Shown piece by piece: positions 43,070 to 55,100 of a stretch of 64,000 nucleotides of DNA. Position 1 is the first letter of the stretch. Every line of letters begins with the position of its first letter. Below the pieces are notes generated by a model. That model made no database searches. It saw only the letters and a program-made list of their open reading frames with translations, and was not told where the DNA came from. The stretch covers positions 1,178,001 through 1,242,000 of the forward strand of contig NC_089192.1 of NCBI RefSeq assembly GCF_947507565.1, given 5' to 3'. Both the position numbers and the translations under genes were made by a program. Origin of the DNA: Oscarella lobularis (Eukaryota > Porifera > Homoscleromorpha > Homosclerophorida > Oscarellidae).

Positions 43070-46000
43070 ATGGTTCACATGGCTGATTGTTGGATCGGCC
43101 GCTTTGCTCTTCTTGTTTACCTTTCAGCTTTAGCTCCTTTCTTCGACAGCGTCTCAAGCAACTCCTTCAATCCTCAAGCACCAAAATTTAACCAGTGGCA
43201 GCCGTTTTCCAATTGGAGCAAGAACGGGCCCTCTCAATTGGGGGCTCTCTATCCGACGACCTTGATTAATATACCCGAATTGCCAGGAGAACAGATCTTG
43301 ATGGTGTCGCCAGACTTTCAATTCGACAGTTTCAACACTTCGACAACGTGGTTTTATCAAGTATCTGTTAACTCGTGGTTTCCACTCTATATCCCAACTG
43401 CTTTGATTCCGCTAGTTCAGCATTACACATTGACTACAATCTGTGAGAGCTCCGCCGTCCTTTTTGGAGGGCATGAGATAGGGCGCACCGATAAGCTTAG
43501 CAACCAGACATGGATATTTGACGGTGTGAAGAAAACTTGGAGCCAAATTGCTGTTCAGTCGTATGGCTATGCTATTGAGCCAAGATTCGGGCATGCTGCA
43601 GCTCCTGTCGGGGCAGCTGATAGTCCCTGCGCGTGTAAGGAATCCGTAGTCGTTTTCGGAGGTAAAGCAAGTGATGGTAGACTGCTGGGTGAAACGTTGG
43701 AGCTGAGGTGCATCGCCGAGGGAGTGTATCGGTGGGATCATCTGAACATTACTGGGACACGTCCTCGCCCTCGCTATTTTCACATGGCAGTCGCGACGGG
43801 AAATGACTCAGTCTACATAGCAGGTGGTTACAGTTCGTCAAATCTGAGTGACATGTGGGCTTTGACGGTGTCTAACAGCAGTTGGAACCTTATAAGTAGT
43901 TCCCTTCCCTGCAAAGAAACGACAGAAAACAAAGAAACGCTAGGGTATAGCATGAGCTATGAGGAGAAGGGCGTTACAAGTAGTTATGTTATGATCTGCT
44001 GCAGCCAATGCCCTATTGTTTTCAACCCTGCAACAAGGGAACTTTTATACGGACCGAATCTAAAAGTATCTGGCTTTACGTCGCTTGGCCCTTTTCCTCC
44101 AGGCCACGCACGCGGCACGAGAAACATGACCGGAGCCGCGATTGAAAACACAGTCGTTCTTCTCACCGACGACGCAAGGCAGTCTGCGTGGAATATGACC
44201 TTTCTACCACCAGGCTACGTTTCCTGGACTCTGCTTATAGAACCGGTTGCTTCGCCAACGGATTTTCTCACACAGAAACTCACCTTACACACCGTAAACT
44301 TCAGGTCGAACTTGAGGCCAATAATGATTGCATTGGGGAGTTCAGATGCGGACGAGGTTTGGACTTTTAACCTCAAGTCTGGACAGTGGTATAAGAGCAG
44401 AACGGATCACGGTTCTCACCTTGTCGGCTACTATTCTGCGGTAGCACTTACCTCTAAAAGAGGTGTTCCAATTGTTGTTGTCTACGGCGGAATACAAGAC
44501 CATGAAACGCCCCTCAATCAGACAAGGGGGTTTTACCCGTGGTCTAGCCACTGGGAAGTATGGAATTTGGAAACTCCAGGATGCCGGTTTCTTCAATCGG
44601 CCGATCGGTTTTCGGACCAGACTATTCTCGTGTTTGGAGGGTTACGAGGATGCGGCGGATCTACCATTTACCAACCTTCTAATGATATGTGGAATTTCAC
44701 CCTTTTGAACGAATTTGATTCTAACAACCCTCGGGGAGCGTGGACTTTAGTAACGCAGGCCGGCCACTTTCGGCGTCGGCCTTCGGCTCGATTCGGTCAC
44801 AGTCAGGCCATTGCTGATGGCAAAGTGATCATCTACGGAGGACTCAACGAGACAAATGAAGAAGCGAACATACTGTGCTTCAATGATATGTGGGTATTTT
44901 CCGTTTTTGATAGCACGTGGACAGAGCTACCTATGAACCCTTTAATTTACCCTGGACGACGATGCTTTCATTCGGTCGCTGCTTTTGGCAGTAAGATGCT
45001 TCTGTCAGGAGGCTGTCTTTCTTTGACAAAATTCGAACTGCAGTTTATCACCGAAAACTGCATTCCAGCTCCGCTTGGGGTATGGATGTTTGAACTGAAG
45101 CAGAGCAATTGGATTAGTCTTATTAAAAATGATCCAATTAATCCAAGTCCTTTTTCTTCTTTGACAATCTGGACCTTTCCAGATAGACAGTTTGCCGTTG
45201 CTGCAGGGGGATCGTCGGCTAGCGAAGGAAACAGTTTCTTCACGGTTTTTAAAACTGGGTGCCCATCAGGCTACTTGACTCCGTACTTCACCGAAGATTT
45301 TCTGTCGAGGTCATGCGAAATTTGTCAGGCTGGTACTTATTCTGCTGACACCGGAGCGTGTGTGGATTGTCCTAAAGGACTTAGCTCTAATAAAGGATCT
45401 GACAGTCTTCTAAATTGCTCACGTTGCTATAAATCATGCGACCAGGGCACTTGCATTGTAGATGGGCAGTTTTTGACACTCGGACGATTTCAGGATGCGG
45501 CTCTATGTCATTGCAAAAAGGGATGGACTAGAGGTCTTAAAGGAAAATGCAATTTGAGTGAAAGCCGAGTAATAGGTGGTTCATTAGGGGGTGGTTTATT
45601 TCTTTTTGCGGTAGCTGTGGTCACCGTTGCCTACTTTTGGCGCAGCCAAAAAAAGAAATTTGAACGTATAGAGTGGGACCGATCATGGCTGATTTCCTAC
45701 GAACACTTGCAAAAAATCGAAACCCTAGGAAATGCTAGCAGAAGCGCTGAAGTGCAAAAAGCAGAATACGGGGGAAAATCCGTTGCTGTGAAAACGTTAG
45801 TAGATAGAGACGTAAGTACGGAAGAACGTCTTAGCGACATTGATGAAGTAAATGAAATGCTACGGCTGCAGCATCCAAACATTGTTCGACTAATTGGAGT
45901 GGGATTCCGAATCATAAATGGGAAGAACTGTCCGTTCATAGTTATGGATTGGTTTGAGACAGATCTACGCCAAAAAATTTTAGCACGTCGTCTAGCCAAT

Positions 46001-46739
46001 GAAGAGCGAATGCGATTTGCCAGAGATTTGGCAAGCGGCTTGCACTACATGCACAATTTAGCAGAGAATTATCCGAAGTTTTCTGGGAAAAAAAAAAAAT
46101 TAACGGTGAACGCAATAGTACATATGGATCTGAAACCAGACAATCTTTTCATTCGTGGAAAATGCATTAAAATAGCAGACTTTGGAATAGCAATGGTAGT
46201 CCAAGGAAAAATGGCAGGAAAAAAGATACCCCATAGCAAGGCTGGAAATTATACAGAACCAGATCTCAAATATGATCGCTTATCAAATACTGAAGCTTCT
46301 AGAATCTGGTCCAAACTAACCCAGTACAGGTGAGCGAAAATGAGACAAATATTTCAAAGTACTCTCATTCTACGTACAATCATATGCATGCCGGTGAGAG
46401 TACTTTGAAATGTTAAAGCGGAAAAGTGTATCTATTTATATTTTTATAAGCTATGGAGCCATATTGTGGGCAATGCATGAAATGATATACGACGTGCCAG
46501 AAGAGAAAGAAATTCCATCAGAGTCACCTAAAAAATTGACTGACAAAGACGTTGACTTGAGCAGAGTCTACAGAGAAAACATGAGAAAATGCCTCCTAAA
46601 CCCACTGAAGGAAAAACCAACATATAAAGAAATCTGGGAAGACTTAAAAGAGGAACAACAGCCAGAGCAGCAACAACAGCTAGAGCAGCAACAACAGCTA
46701 GAGCATCTGGATGTAGAAACGGTAACACAGAAATTCTAG
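43070..46739 (+). CDS. Receptor-type protein kinase with kelch-repeat ectodomain
   Basis: Two exons (43070-46329 and 46451-46739, phase 2) encode 1182 residues. A hydrophobic leader (GRFALLVYLSALAPFF) is followed by a large ectodomain with about seven or eight kelch motifs (AVLFGG, VVVFGGK, VYIAGGY, VVVYGG, ILVFGG, VIIYGG, MLLSGG), many N-glycosylation sites, a cysteine-rich ephrin-receptor-like module near residue 750 (CEICQAGTYSADTGACVDC) and an EGF-like CHCKKGW segment. One membrane span lies at about 835-857. The kinase domain has the lysine (VAVKTL), HMDLKPDN in place of HRD, ADFGIA, and in exon 2 YSYGAILWAMHE. DLKPDN points to a Ser/Thr or TKL-type rather than a tyrosine kinase. The glycine loop is degenerate (LGNASRSAEV), so activity is uncertain. 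The tail is glutamine-rich. Single-pass kelch receptors such as attractin lack kinases; I know of no named family with this combination. Confidence 0.85.
46351..46411. repeat. Perfect 17-bp inverted repeat inside the kinase-gene intron
   Basis: ATTTCAAAGTACTCTCA (46351-46367) is exactly inverted at 46395-46411 around a 27-base loop. It occupies half of the 121-base intron. Confidence 0.8.
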
Positions 46740-47063
46740 GTAAAGGTAAGAAAAAGTGTGCGTACTATTCTAAGCAACCAGTATAGTCTAAATTTGTCTA
46801 CTCTGGTGTAGTTGTCGGGTGTGTCTGGTGTACCAGCACCCGCTTGTCGTTTTGTTGTTGCTGTTGCATACTCCTACATCCCAAACCAAAGTATGCTAAA
46901 AACATAATCAGAAAATCATCTGAAACCTGGCTTTTTTCTGCTCCTGTTCTACTCTCTTGCTCAAGATTTTCTCCCTATAATCTCCACTTCTTAAAAGCTC
47001 GCTCATATCTGCGCTTTCTTTTGCAGATTCTTTCACCAGTGACAAGCAGTGCTTGGGATCTAA
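46740..47063. other. Convergent intergenic spacer
   Basis: These 324 bases lie between the 3' ends of the plus-strand kinase gene and the minus-strand kelch gene. Nothing beyond a short TTG/CTG run near 46850 is visible; both 3' untranslated regions probably lie here. Confidence 0.5.
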
Positions 47064-48390
47064 TTAAGAGGTCAAGTTAAATGACCTAATTACTTCTGGC
47101 GTGAACGCACTCCACTTAAAGAAGAGGTGCGGGTCGCTAATGCCTGTTCCACCGCCGTGAACGTAAATTGTAGTGCTGCCATCGTCGCTTTTGAGACAGG
47201 AAGTGGTATGTCCCGCTCGCGAAAAAGCAAAGCCACTGACCTATTTATGAGATGCAAGTGAACAGGCAATAGTAGAGCGTATTGCTGCTGAAAGAACTCA
47301 CTTTCGCTGATATACCGGTGCAAATATCAACAATGAAGCAGCACGGTACAACTTTTCCGTCTCGGAAGTTTTGGCCTTGCTTTCCTCCAAGAATCAGTAG
47401 AAAAGTGAAGTCCGGCCCGGCGTGAAGAACGTTAGCCGTGTGGCGATAAACTTTGGGAGGTAGACACTCGGTGAGATTTACTTGCTCCCATATCTTAGAG
47501 TGCAAAAGAACTAATACTGTGCTGTTAATCTAAAGAAGCTGCTACTCTGACCATATCACAAATTGAAAGGACGTGGAGGTCATTGAGAGAGCCCGCTTGG
47601 TTCAGCCCTCCGAACAGAGCTATTCGATTTCCGGGTAGGGCAGTCAGGGTGTGACCAGATCGTCTAGATGGCCTGTGTCCTGCACAATCGGGTCGCGTCC
47701 ACTCTCCTTAGACAAGCAACTTCACAAAACAATACTGTACAGCAAAGCCTATAGCGACCACCCTTCAGGTTCCGCGGAACGGCCACTCTTACACTTTTTG
47801 TGTAGAAATTAATGCATGCAGCGTTTGTAATGGTGGTTGCTGCAAAGAAGTGGCCGCTAGTAGGTCACACTGCATGCAAACTCACCAAGCTCAGGTTCTA
47901 CCTGCAAAGTGATCAAGTCGTCTCGCCATTTGCCGCTGCCTGAATAGCCTCCAAAAAGAAAAAGGCGACCGTCTACAGCACACATCGCACTTTCGGATCG
48001 CTCTGTTGGCGTTTCGCCGCGCGGGATTTTCTCCGACCATTCACGTAGAGGGCAATGAAAACCGTAAAGTTTGTTCAAACGGCTTCCTTTGTCTTGGAAC
48101 ATCAGTGCCAAACCTCCGAAAAGGTAGATATGGTCACCGACAGCTGCAAAAGCAGCCGTGTGGACAGACGGCGGCGAAATTCCACATACGTTGGGAAGGT
48201 TCGATTTCTGTTTGGTTTCAAGATTGACGAAGGTACTTTCGCTCATGCTGCCGAATTTGATCAGCGAAGGGTTGTTCGATGAGTGCTGCCGAAAGCCGCC
48301 GAAGACAAAAGCCTCCTTGCCCACGACGGCAGCAGCGTGACACTGTAGCGGATAATAACTAGAAGTAGCCGTTGAGAACAGTGAGCCCAT
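47064..48390 (-). CDS. Kelch-repeat protein 2
   Basis: Read on the minus strand, exons 48390-47886, 47706-47552, 47529-47302 and 47240-47064 join in phase to 354 residues, ending in TAA. An in-frame ATG at 48477 would add 29 residues; MGSLFSTATSS at 48390 was chosen because the kelch fold starts soon after it. Blades show EAFVFGGF, IYLFGGLA, LFLFGGYSG, IALFGGLN, LLILGGK and IYVHGGG, with the R.GHT/R.SGHT strands typical of kelch propellers. Exon 3 ends at a perfect donor (AAA|GTGAGT), which restores the frame into VSGFAFSRAGHTT. There is no signal peptide, so it is probably intracellular. Exon sizes (505 and 155) and phases parallel those of kelch protein 1 (502 and 155), indicating paralogy. 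Function beyond a protein-binding propeller is unknown. Confidence 0.8.
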
Positions 48391-49615
48391 TGTTAGGGAG
48401 ACGGGGGCGTTGACCGAAAAGAAACGTGACCAAATATGGTAAAAGCATGCAGACAATTCACGTGCCAACATCAACAAAACCTACATCGTCAAAGAAGAGA
48501 GCATTTTTTCCAAGAACGAGAGTCCTTATTTGCGGGAGGATCTTCTAGGTCTGAATGGTCCGAAAAAATCTACGCAAAAACACGTTACCTATAAACATAT
48601 GACACTCCTCCATATTCTTTCTACTCGTCCCGGCTCCTCTTTGGGTGATCCGCTGTCACCAGATTCTTTAGCAGAAGACTCGACCACTGCCGGATCCTCC
48701 ATACGTAGGGCCAGCTGCTGGGCTTGGTCTAGCCGATCTATAGCGCGCTACTTGGTTTGTTTCCAAGTGATGTCCTTTGTTCGCCGCGAGCGAACCAATG
48801 CCCTTGGGACGAACGGACAACGAAGCCTTAGCACAACGTGAGACACGCGAGTGAGCAAGGCGTAGACTTTGTTCATATAGCAGGGCCCCTAAAAAGCGTG
48901 GGAGTCTCAGGGACTAACGCTGTTGCGTGACACGAGGCCAAGGGAGGGATCGCTCCCAAAGGCAGCGCCTGTGCGTGTAAGCAACGCGAAGAACGCGTGT
49001 CAGTGTACTGTAGCGTACAGTACTGTCCTCTCTGCATGGCGCGTCGATGTTGTACGGATACCTACTCATGGCGTTCTTCTCTTTGTCTTTGTTTAGGCCT
49101 AGCAACACGTTCTCGTGACTCTCTCGTGACCAATCGACCGACCGCATGCATTGACGGCGACGTCAACCCAACGCCGCGTTACAATCTTAGCCAGACGAAA
49201 TCCGTCTTATGAGAAGAAATGCAAGCGAGGACGGATATTCAAACCCGTTGAGTAAGGTAAGAGGGGGAGAGGAGAAGAATCAGAAGATAAGGCGAGACGT
49301 TCATATCAGACACGGGGGCTCCGGACGGAGTAGAAAGCACGGGAGGGAACGCTCGGGACTAGAAAACGGATTCTAGATGAAATATCTAATTCGGCCATTT
49401 TTTACTTTGCCTTGATCGGAACGCGATGTGTTTGTCACTTTAGTCTGTGTGGGGCTTCAGTGTTTGCAGGGGAAAAGCCTTATCGTCTTTATTTACGACC
49501 TCGCGTTTGATCGCTCGCGTGACCGGCATCGCTTTGCGCATTTTGGTTGGCCGACGGCTACCGTCAGATTAGGTAGCTCCATTTTCGGCAGACGTCGTCG
49601 ACGAGGTGAGCGGAC
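48391..49615 (+). promoter_or_regulatory. Upstream region of the broken TSP1 copy, duplicated at about 51.28-52.12 kb
   Basis: From about 48768 (GTGATGTCCTTTGTTCG) onward this region has a second copy starting at about 51280. Shared blocks include CCCTTGGGACGAAC, GCACAACGT, a GTACTGT/ACAGTAC hairpin at 49005-49023 (matching 51464-51482) and GGAGCTCC-type GGGGGCTCCGGACGGAGT. No gene is evident. The upstream 350 bases (48391-48767) hold the promoter side of kelch gene 2. Confidence 0.45.
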
Positions 49616-50632
49616 ATGATCGGTCGATCGTTGCTCATCTTCGTCCCACTTCTTGTCGTTCTGTTGATCTGCTGGGGGTGGCCAAATCTGCTCTCAAACA
49701 GAGCAAACCGCTGGCCGGGGTGGCCTCGTCGTCGACGACGTCCGCCTCCGCCGCCGCCCTGTACCGTGAGTGACTGGTCCGATTGGACGAAGTGCAGTTG
49801 CGTTGGGAGAGCGCCGATCGGAACGCGGACTCGTAAGCAGACGAAAACGGGCGGCTGTGCGGACATGAAGGATAACGTCGAAACAGAAGACTGCACCTTT
49901 GAGTAAGAGAGTGGTGTTACAGTACAATATCTCGTCACTTGCGACTCGTGGAGTTGCGCTGCTTGGCACGGGTAGGAGTCAGACTGAGTCAATGAAATTG
50001 AATTTGCATTTCCTAATTAAATGAAGTCTTTCGATATCGCTTTCGTTATAAGAAAAGGAGTGATTTAAATAATTAATTATGCAACTTGACATGTTTTTGA
50101 TCTTTTTATTTGTAGCTGCGTTTTGAGCAAGTGGGGTGACTGGTCATCGTGCAGTGCGACGTGCGGTCCAGGCAGCGAGACTCGAAAGCGCGCCGTCATT
50201 GCCCGAGCGACGTGCGGCGGATCTTGCAACAGCAATGACGACGTGCGCCAGTGCGAGATAGCGTGCTGCCCGGTGACTGCGTCGTGGGCGATTGGACGAC
50301 GTGGACGCCGGCAAGCGTTCCGTGCGGAACGACGTCCATTCAGTCGCACGAGCGCAAGATCGTCGTCGACGCGTCGTGCGGCGGAACGGCCTGTCCCGCC
50401 TTGAAGGAGACGCGAAAGAAATCGGGGGGTTGCTGTTGTCCCCAAGACTGCCAGTTCACGTGGGGCAGTTGGACGGCGTGCGGCAAATCGTGCGGAGGAA
50501 TTGGAGAAGGGGACATTCCTTGTCTAGTAAGGAGACGTTTTGTCATCAATGCGCTTTTTCTAAAAGCTGGTCTACTTGTAGGCGGGTCAGTGGTCGTTCT
50601 ACGGACAATGCCAAGCGAATGATGGAGTGTGA
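49616..50632 (+). pseudogene. Broken partial copy of the TSP1-cadherin gene 5' end
   Basis: Exon 1 (49616-49902) encodes a signal peptide, an arginine run, six prolines and the first TSP1 repeat, parallel to the gene at 52119. Exon 2 starts at 50116 and encodes LSKWGDWSSCSATCGPG, but a 1-base loss after GCGTGCTGCCCGGT (about 50274) shifts the frame. The next repeats (VVGDWTTWTPASVPCG, QFTWGSWTACGKSC) are in the +1 frame. The equivalent of exon 3 is recognisable at about 50583 (GGGTCAGTGG) but decays after NDGVC into a stop, near 50622. The EGF-like, sushi and cadherin parts are absent. This is a truncated tandem duplicate of about 2.5 kb including the promoter. A short secreted first-exon peptide could in principle still be made. 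Confidence 0.8.
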
Positions 50633-52118
50633 AAGGGAGAGAATTAGAAATGTTTTTTTGTTCCCAAAGTTAATAATGGGATTCACGAACGATGCGTGTT
50701 TTTTGAAAGCAGTTCGATGAGCATCATGATGAAGATGCTGATGTTAAGACAAATTAAGTCTGTGCTGCGATTAGCGTAAGCACAGTCCAGTCCACCTGCA
50801 GCAGCCAACATGCAAACTCTATTCATTAGCATAAGACACTGGGTTCTAAAATATTTTGTAGTTGGTATAGGCAAAACGGAATGACTAGCTAGGAATAATT
50901 TTTACAGTCCTGGTATGCTGGTACTTTTTGCCTGCAATTCTCTACGAATGCCACCGCAATGGTAGGAGACATTCAAAGAATTTTTCAGATTCCGCTTTAT
51001 TCAACGGAAGAGAAGATGAGCGAGAGAAAACCGATCATTGGAAAATCCTTGTTCCGAAGTAGACGAGACTGACGAGGCTTGTTAAAAAAATCATAACTGA
51101 TTAGCTGTGTGTGTTTTTCCTGCATTAGGTAAAATAGTTGATTATGATTGTAAGTCATGGGCATGGGTGTTCCGCATGCGCAGCGTTTTCTCGATGGAGA
51201 CTCGTCGTTCGCGCTTGCAGCCCTAAACAATCAAGGACTTGAGAGCAGCAGTAAACAAAAGGAGTGAATCTCAGCTGTCACGTGATGTCCTTTGTTCGGA
51301 ATGTTCGCCGACGAACCAACGCCCTTGGGACGAACAAGGAAGCCTTAGCACAACGTACACACGCGAGTGAGCAGGGTATTTTAAAAGCGTGGGAGGCCGA
51401 GGGAGGGTTCGAGACCAACGGCAGCGTCTGTTCGCGTAAGCAACGCGAGGAACGCGTTTCAGTGTACTGTAGCGTACAGTACTGTCTTCTCTGGCGCGTC
51501 GCGATGTCGTATGGATACCTACTCATGGCGTTCTTCTCTTTGTTTAGGGCAACACGTTCTCGTGACTCTCTCGTGACCAATCGACGCATTGACGGCGACG
51601 TCTATCCACCCAGCGTCGCGTTACGAACATAGCCGAACGAATCTGTCTTACTGTATCAGGAGAAATGCAAGCGAGGACGAATATTCGGACCCGTTCGACG
51701 TGAAGAGACAAGGTGAGAGGGGGAGAGGGAAAGATAAGGGCGAGACGTTCATATTCATATCAAACACGGGGGCTCCGGACGGAGTGGCAAACACGAGAGG
51801 AAAAGGGAGTCTTCCTACTGTATAACCTCTAGAAAGAGGGATTGAAGATACAGTTGAATTATCTAGCATGTTGAGCTAATTAGTCCTAGCTGAAACGCGA
51901 TGGGTACGTCGCTTTATAGCCCGTGTGGGACGTCGATCCAGTGTTTGCGTGGGGAGCATGCCTTATCTTCTTTTATTTACGGCCTCTCATTCCATTGCGC
52001 CGCTCTCGCGTGACCGGCCTCACTTTGCGCATTTTGATTGGCCGACGGCACACCGACAGATAGATAGGGTATAGCCCCGTTCCATTTTCGGCAGACGTCG
52101 TCGACGAGGCGAGCAGAC
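50633..52118 (+). promoter_or_regulatory. Spacer and promoter of the TSP1-cadherin gene
   Basis: 50633-51270 shows no gene or repeat that I recognise. From about 51276 the sequence is the second copy of the duplicated upstream region. It begins with TCACGTGATGTCCTTTG (CACGTG at about 51277), the same E-box core as in the lectin array, and carries the GTACTGT/ACAGTAC hairpin at 51464-51482. Confidence 0.4.
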
Positions 52119-55100
52119 ATGATCGGTCGCACGACGCTCGTCTTTTTCGTTCCACTTCTTCTCGTCCTGTTGCTTCCGAACGACGTCGACGGCTGGTGGT
52201 GGAGTCGTCGACGACGTCCGCCGCCGCCGCCGCCGCCGCCCTGTACCGTGAGCGACTGGAATTGGTCCGATTGGGGAAAATGCAGTTGTCCTAAAAGAGC
52301 GTTGATTGGAACGCGAAGTCGTCTTCCACTACTAATAGTAACTGGCAGCTGTTCGGGCAACTTGCCTAAGCTCCAAACAGAAGACTGCACTATTGAGTAA
52401 GAGTGCGACACTCTGGCGTCTCATGGAGAGTCGCGCTACCTGGCACGGGTGGGAGTCACATTGATTAAACGAAACCGAATTTGCATTTCTTAAACATTAT
52501 CGCTTCCGTTATAAGAAAAGGAGGATTTAAATAATTAATTATGCATTTTTCGTTATTAGCTGCGTGTTGAGCAAGTGGGGTGACTGGTCGTTGTGCAGCA
52601 CGACGTGCGGTCCGGGCAGCAAGACTCGAAAGCGCACCATCGTCACCCGGGCGATGTGCGGCGGATCGTGCAACAATAGAAACGACGTCGATTCGTGCGA
52701 GATAGCGTGCTGCAAGGAAAACTGCATCGTGGGCGATTGGTCGACGTGGACGCCGGCGAGCGTTGCGTGCGGAACGACGGTCGATCAGTCGCGCGAGCGC
52801 AAGATCGTCTTTGACGCGTCGTGCGGCGGAACGGCCTGTCCCGCGTTGAAGGAGACGCAGAAGATATCGGGTCCCTGCTGTCCCCAGGACTGCCAGTTCA
52901 CGTGGGGCAGATGGACGGCGTGCGACAATTCGTGCGGAAAGGGTAAGCGAACGCGGAAGGCGACTGCGACGGCGGATCCCGCTTGCGGTGGGAAAGCTTG
53001 TCCGACGGACGACCAAAAGGAAGACTGCGTTGGAGCAGTGAACGTCGATTGTCAAGTGAAAAGTTGATTTGTTCTAAGAAAATATCTTTTATTTATTTAT
53101 TTGTAGGTGGGTCAGTGGTCCGCGTACGGAAACTGTCAACCGAACGACGGCGTGTGCGGTCCGGGTACGAAGACTCGAACTCGCCGAGTGATCGTCGCGC
53201 GGCAGTGCAAAGGCAGCGCCTGTCCTGCGTTTTTCGAATCGACGTCGTGCAGCACGTGCTGTCCCGTCGATTGCGTCGTAGGCGCTTGGGGCGCTTGGGG
53301 CGCCTGTTCTTCGAAGGACTGCAATTTGGGGAAGAGGTAAGAGGCTTTGTATTGTATGTCGCTTTAAGTGCATGCAATAGATGGTCTTTATAGACTTTAG
53401 AGTCTCTTATCTGAGCGGAGCCGTTCTCTGTCGTTTTAGTACTCGCTCTCGGACTGAGACGACTTCGCCCAGTTGCGGCGGCAATCAGTGTCCCGTTCTT
53501 TCTGAATCGAAAGATTGCACGGGATTACAGAAGCTCGACTGCGTCATGGGCTCGTGGTCGTCGTGGACGTTGTGCGACAATCGATGCGGAGACGGTCACA
53601 AGAAACGCACTCGCGGCGTAACGCAATCAAGTCAGTGCGGGGGATCGCCTTGCGATTCGCCTGAAGAATCGATGCCGTGTACGTCACATGTCGACAATAG
53701 AGATTGCACGGTTCGAAATCAATAGCGTTTAATTGATTTTATTATTTTTCTGTTTTGATTTCCGGTAGGTTGGGACGTGGGGCGACTGGGGTTCGTGCTC
53801 GACCCAGTGCGCCGTCGGCACGCGGGAGCGCTCTCGAACGGTCGTCGACACGCAACGATGTCTGGGACAAGCGTGCCCCGCCCTGAAGGTCAATCATTGC
53901 CCCTTTGCAAAGATTAACGTTTTCAATTGTCCCTCTATAGGAAACGGAGAAGTGCGGTTCGAAGAACGGCGGCTGCGCGCATCAGTGCAACAGCGGCACG
54001 TGCTCGTGCAACAGCGGCTTTCTCTTGAACTCGGACGGCGCGACGTGTCGTCGACGCGATTGCGGCGCGCCGTCGGCGACCTACTGTCCGAGCGGCACGA
54101 CGCACGGCACCACGTGCAAGTATCCGACGTTCTCGTGCAACGACGGGACGACGTACGAGAAATCGTGTTCCGTCGACTGTCCGGACGGCTACGTCGAGCC
54201 GAACGGAGTCACGACAATTGCGTGCCAAGCGTCGGGAATCTGGAAGCCCTACGATACGATTTGGTGTTCGCGGATCAACAAACCACCAACAAAGGTAACA
54301 AAGATCCTAACTTAACTAATTCTTCTTCTCATTTTTTTTTCTTAGATTTATCTTTCGTCTTATTCCGTAATGGAAAACAAACCCGCGGGCACCGTCATTG
54401 GCGTTCTGACGACGACGGATCCGAATCCGAGCGACACGCACACGTACACTCTTTTGGACAGTGCTAGCGGAAGAGCGAGAATAAAAGGAGACCAACTTCT
54501 GCTCAACTACCGTCCCGATTACGAAAGTCGCATTAAAAGGTGAGAAGCATTTGGCCATTATATAGACTCTATTTCATTTGCATGTTTTATTTATTGTATT
54601 CAGTTTTACCGTGAACATTCGCAGTACCGACAATAAGGGTCTCACGAATGACGCTCCCTTTACCATTACGATCCTAGACGAGAACGAGACTCCGACTCGA
54701 ATAAGCGTAAATATATCCGTATTCATCGTACTCGATTTAATGAATTCATCTGACGTTTAGCTGTCGAATACGTACGTGAACGAAAACAGCGACACCGGCA
54801 CGGTCGTAGGAGATTTCACGACGACCGATCCCGATCAGGGGCAAACGCACACGGTGACAATTCTCCGGGACGCGGGCGGCCGTTTTCGAGTCAAGGGAAA
54901 TCAACTTCAAGTTGCCAAGTCCAACTCCAAGTGCCTCGCGAACGGTGGAAGCGATTGCTGGCTCGACTACGAGGGAAGGAGAACGTATACGATTAGAGTG
55001 AGAAGCACCGACAACGGTTCGCCGGCGAAATACGTCGACTGGTCGTTTCCCGTTCGTTTACGTGACGTCAACGATCAGCCGAGAAATCTTCGTCTGTCCG

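Noticed and set aside
42635-43133. Overlapping frames on both strands before the kinase gene
   Set aside because: None has a domain, signal peptide or supported splice sites. The stretch is GC-rich and overlaps the candidate inverted-repeat arm and promoter.
46670-46715. CAACAACAG/GAGCAG run as a repeat-expansion locus
   Set aside because: It is only two short imperfect units encoding QQQQLE in the kinase tail, too short to be notable on its own.
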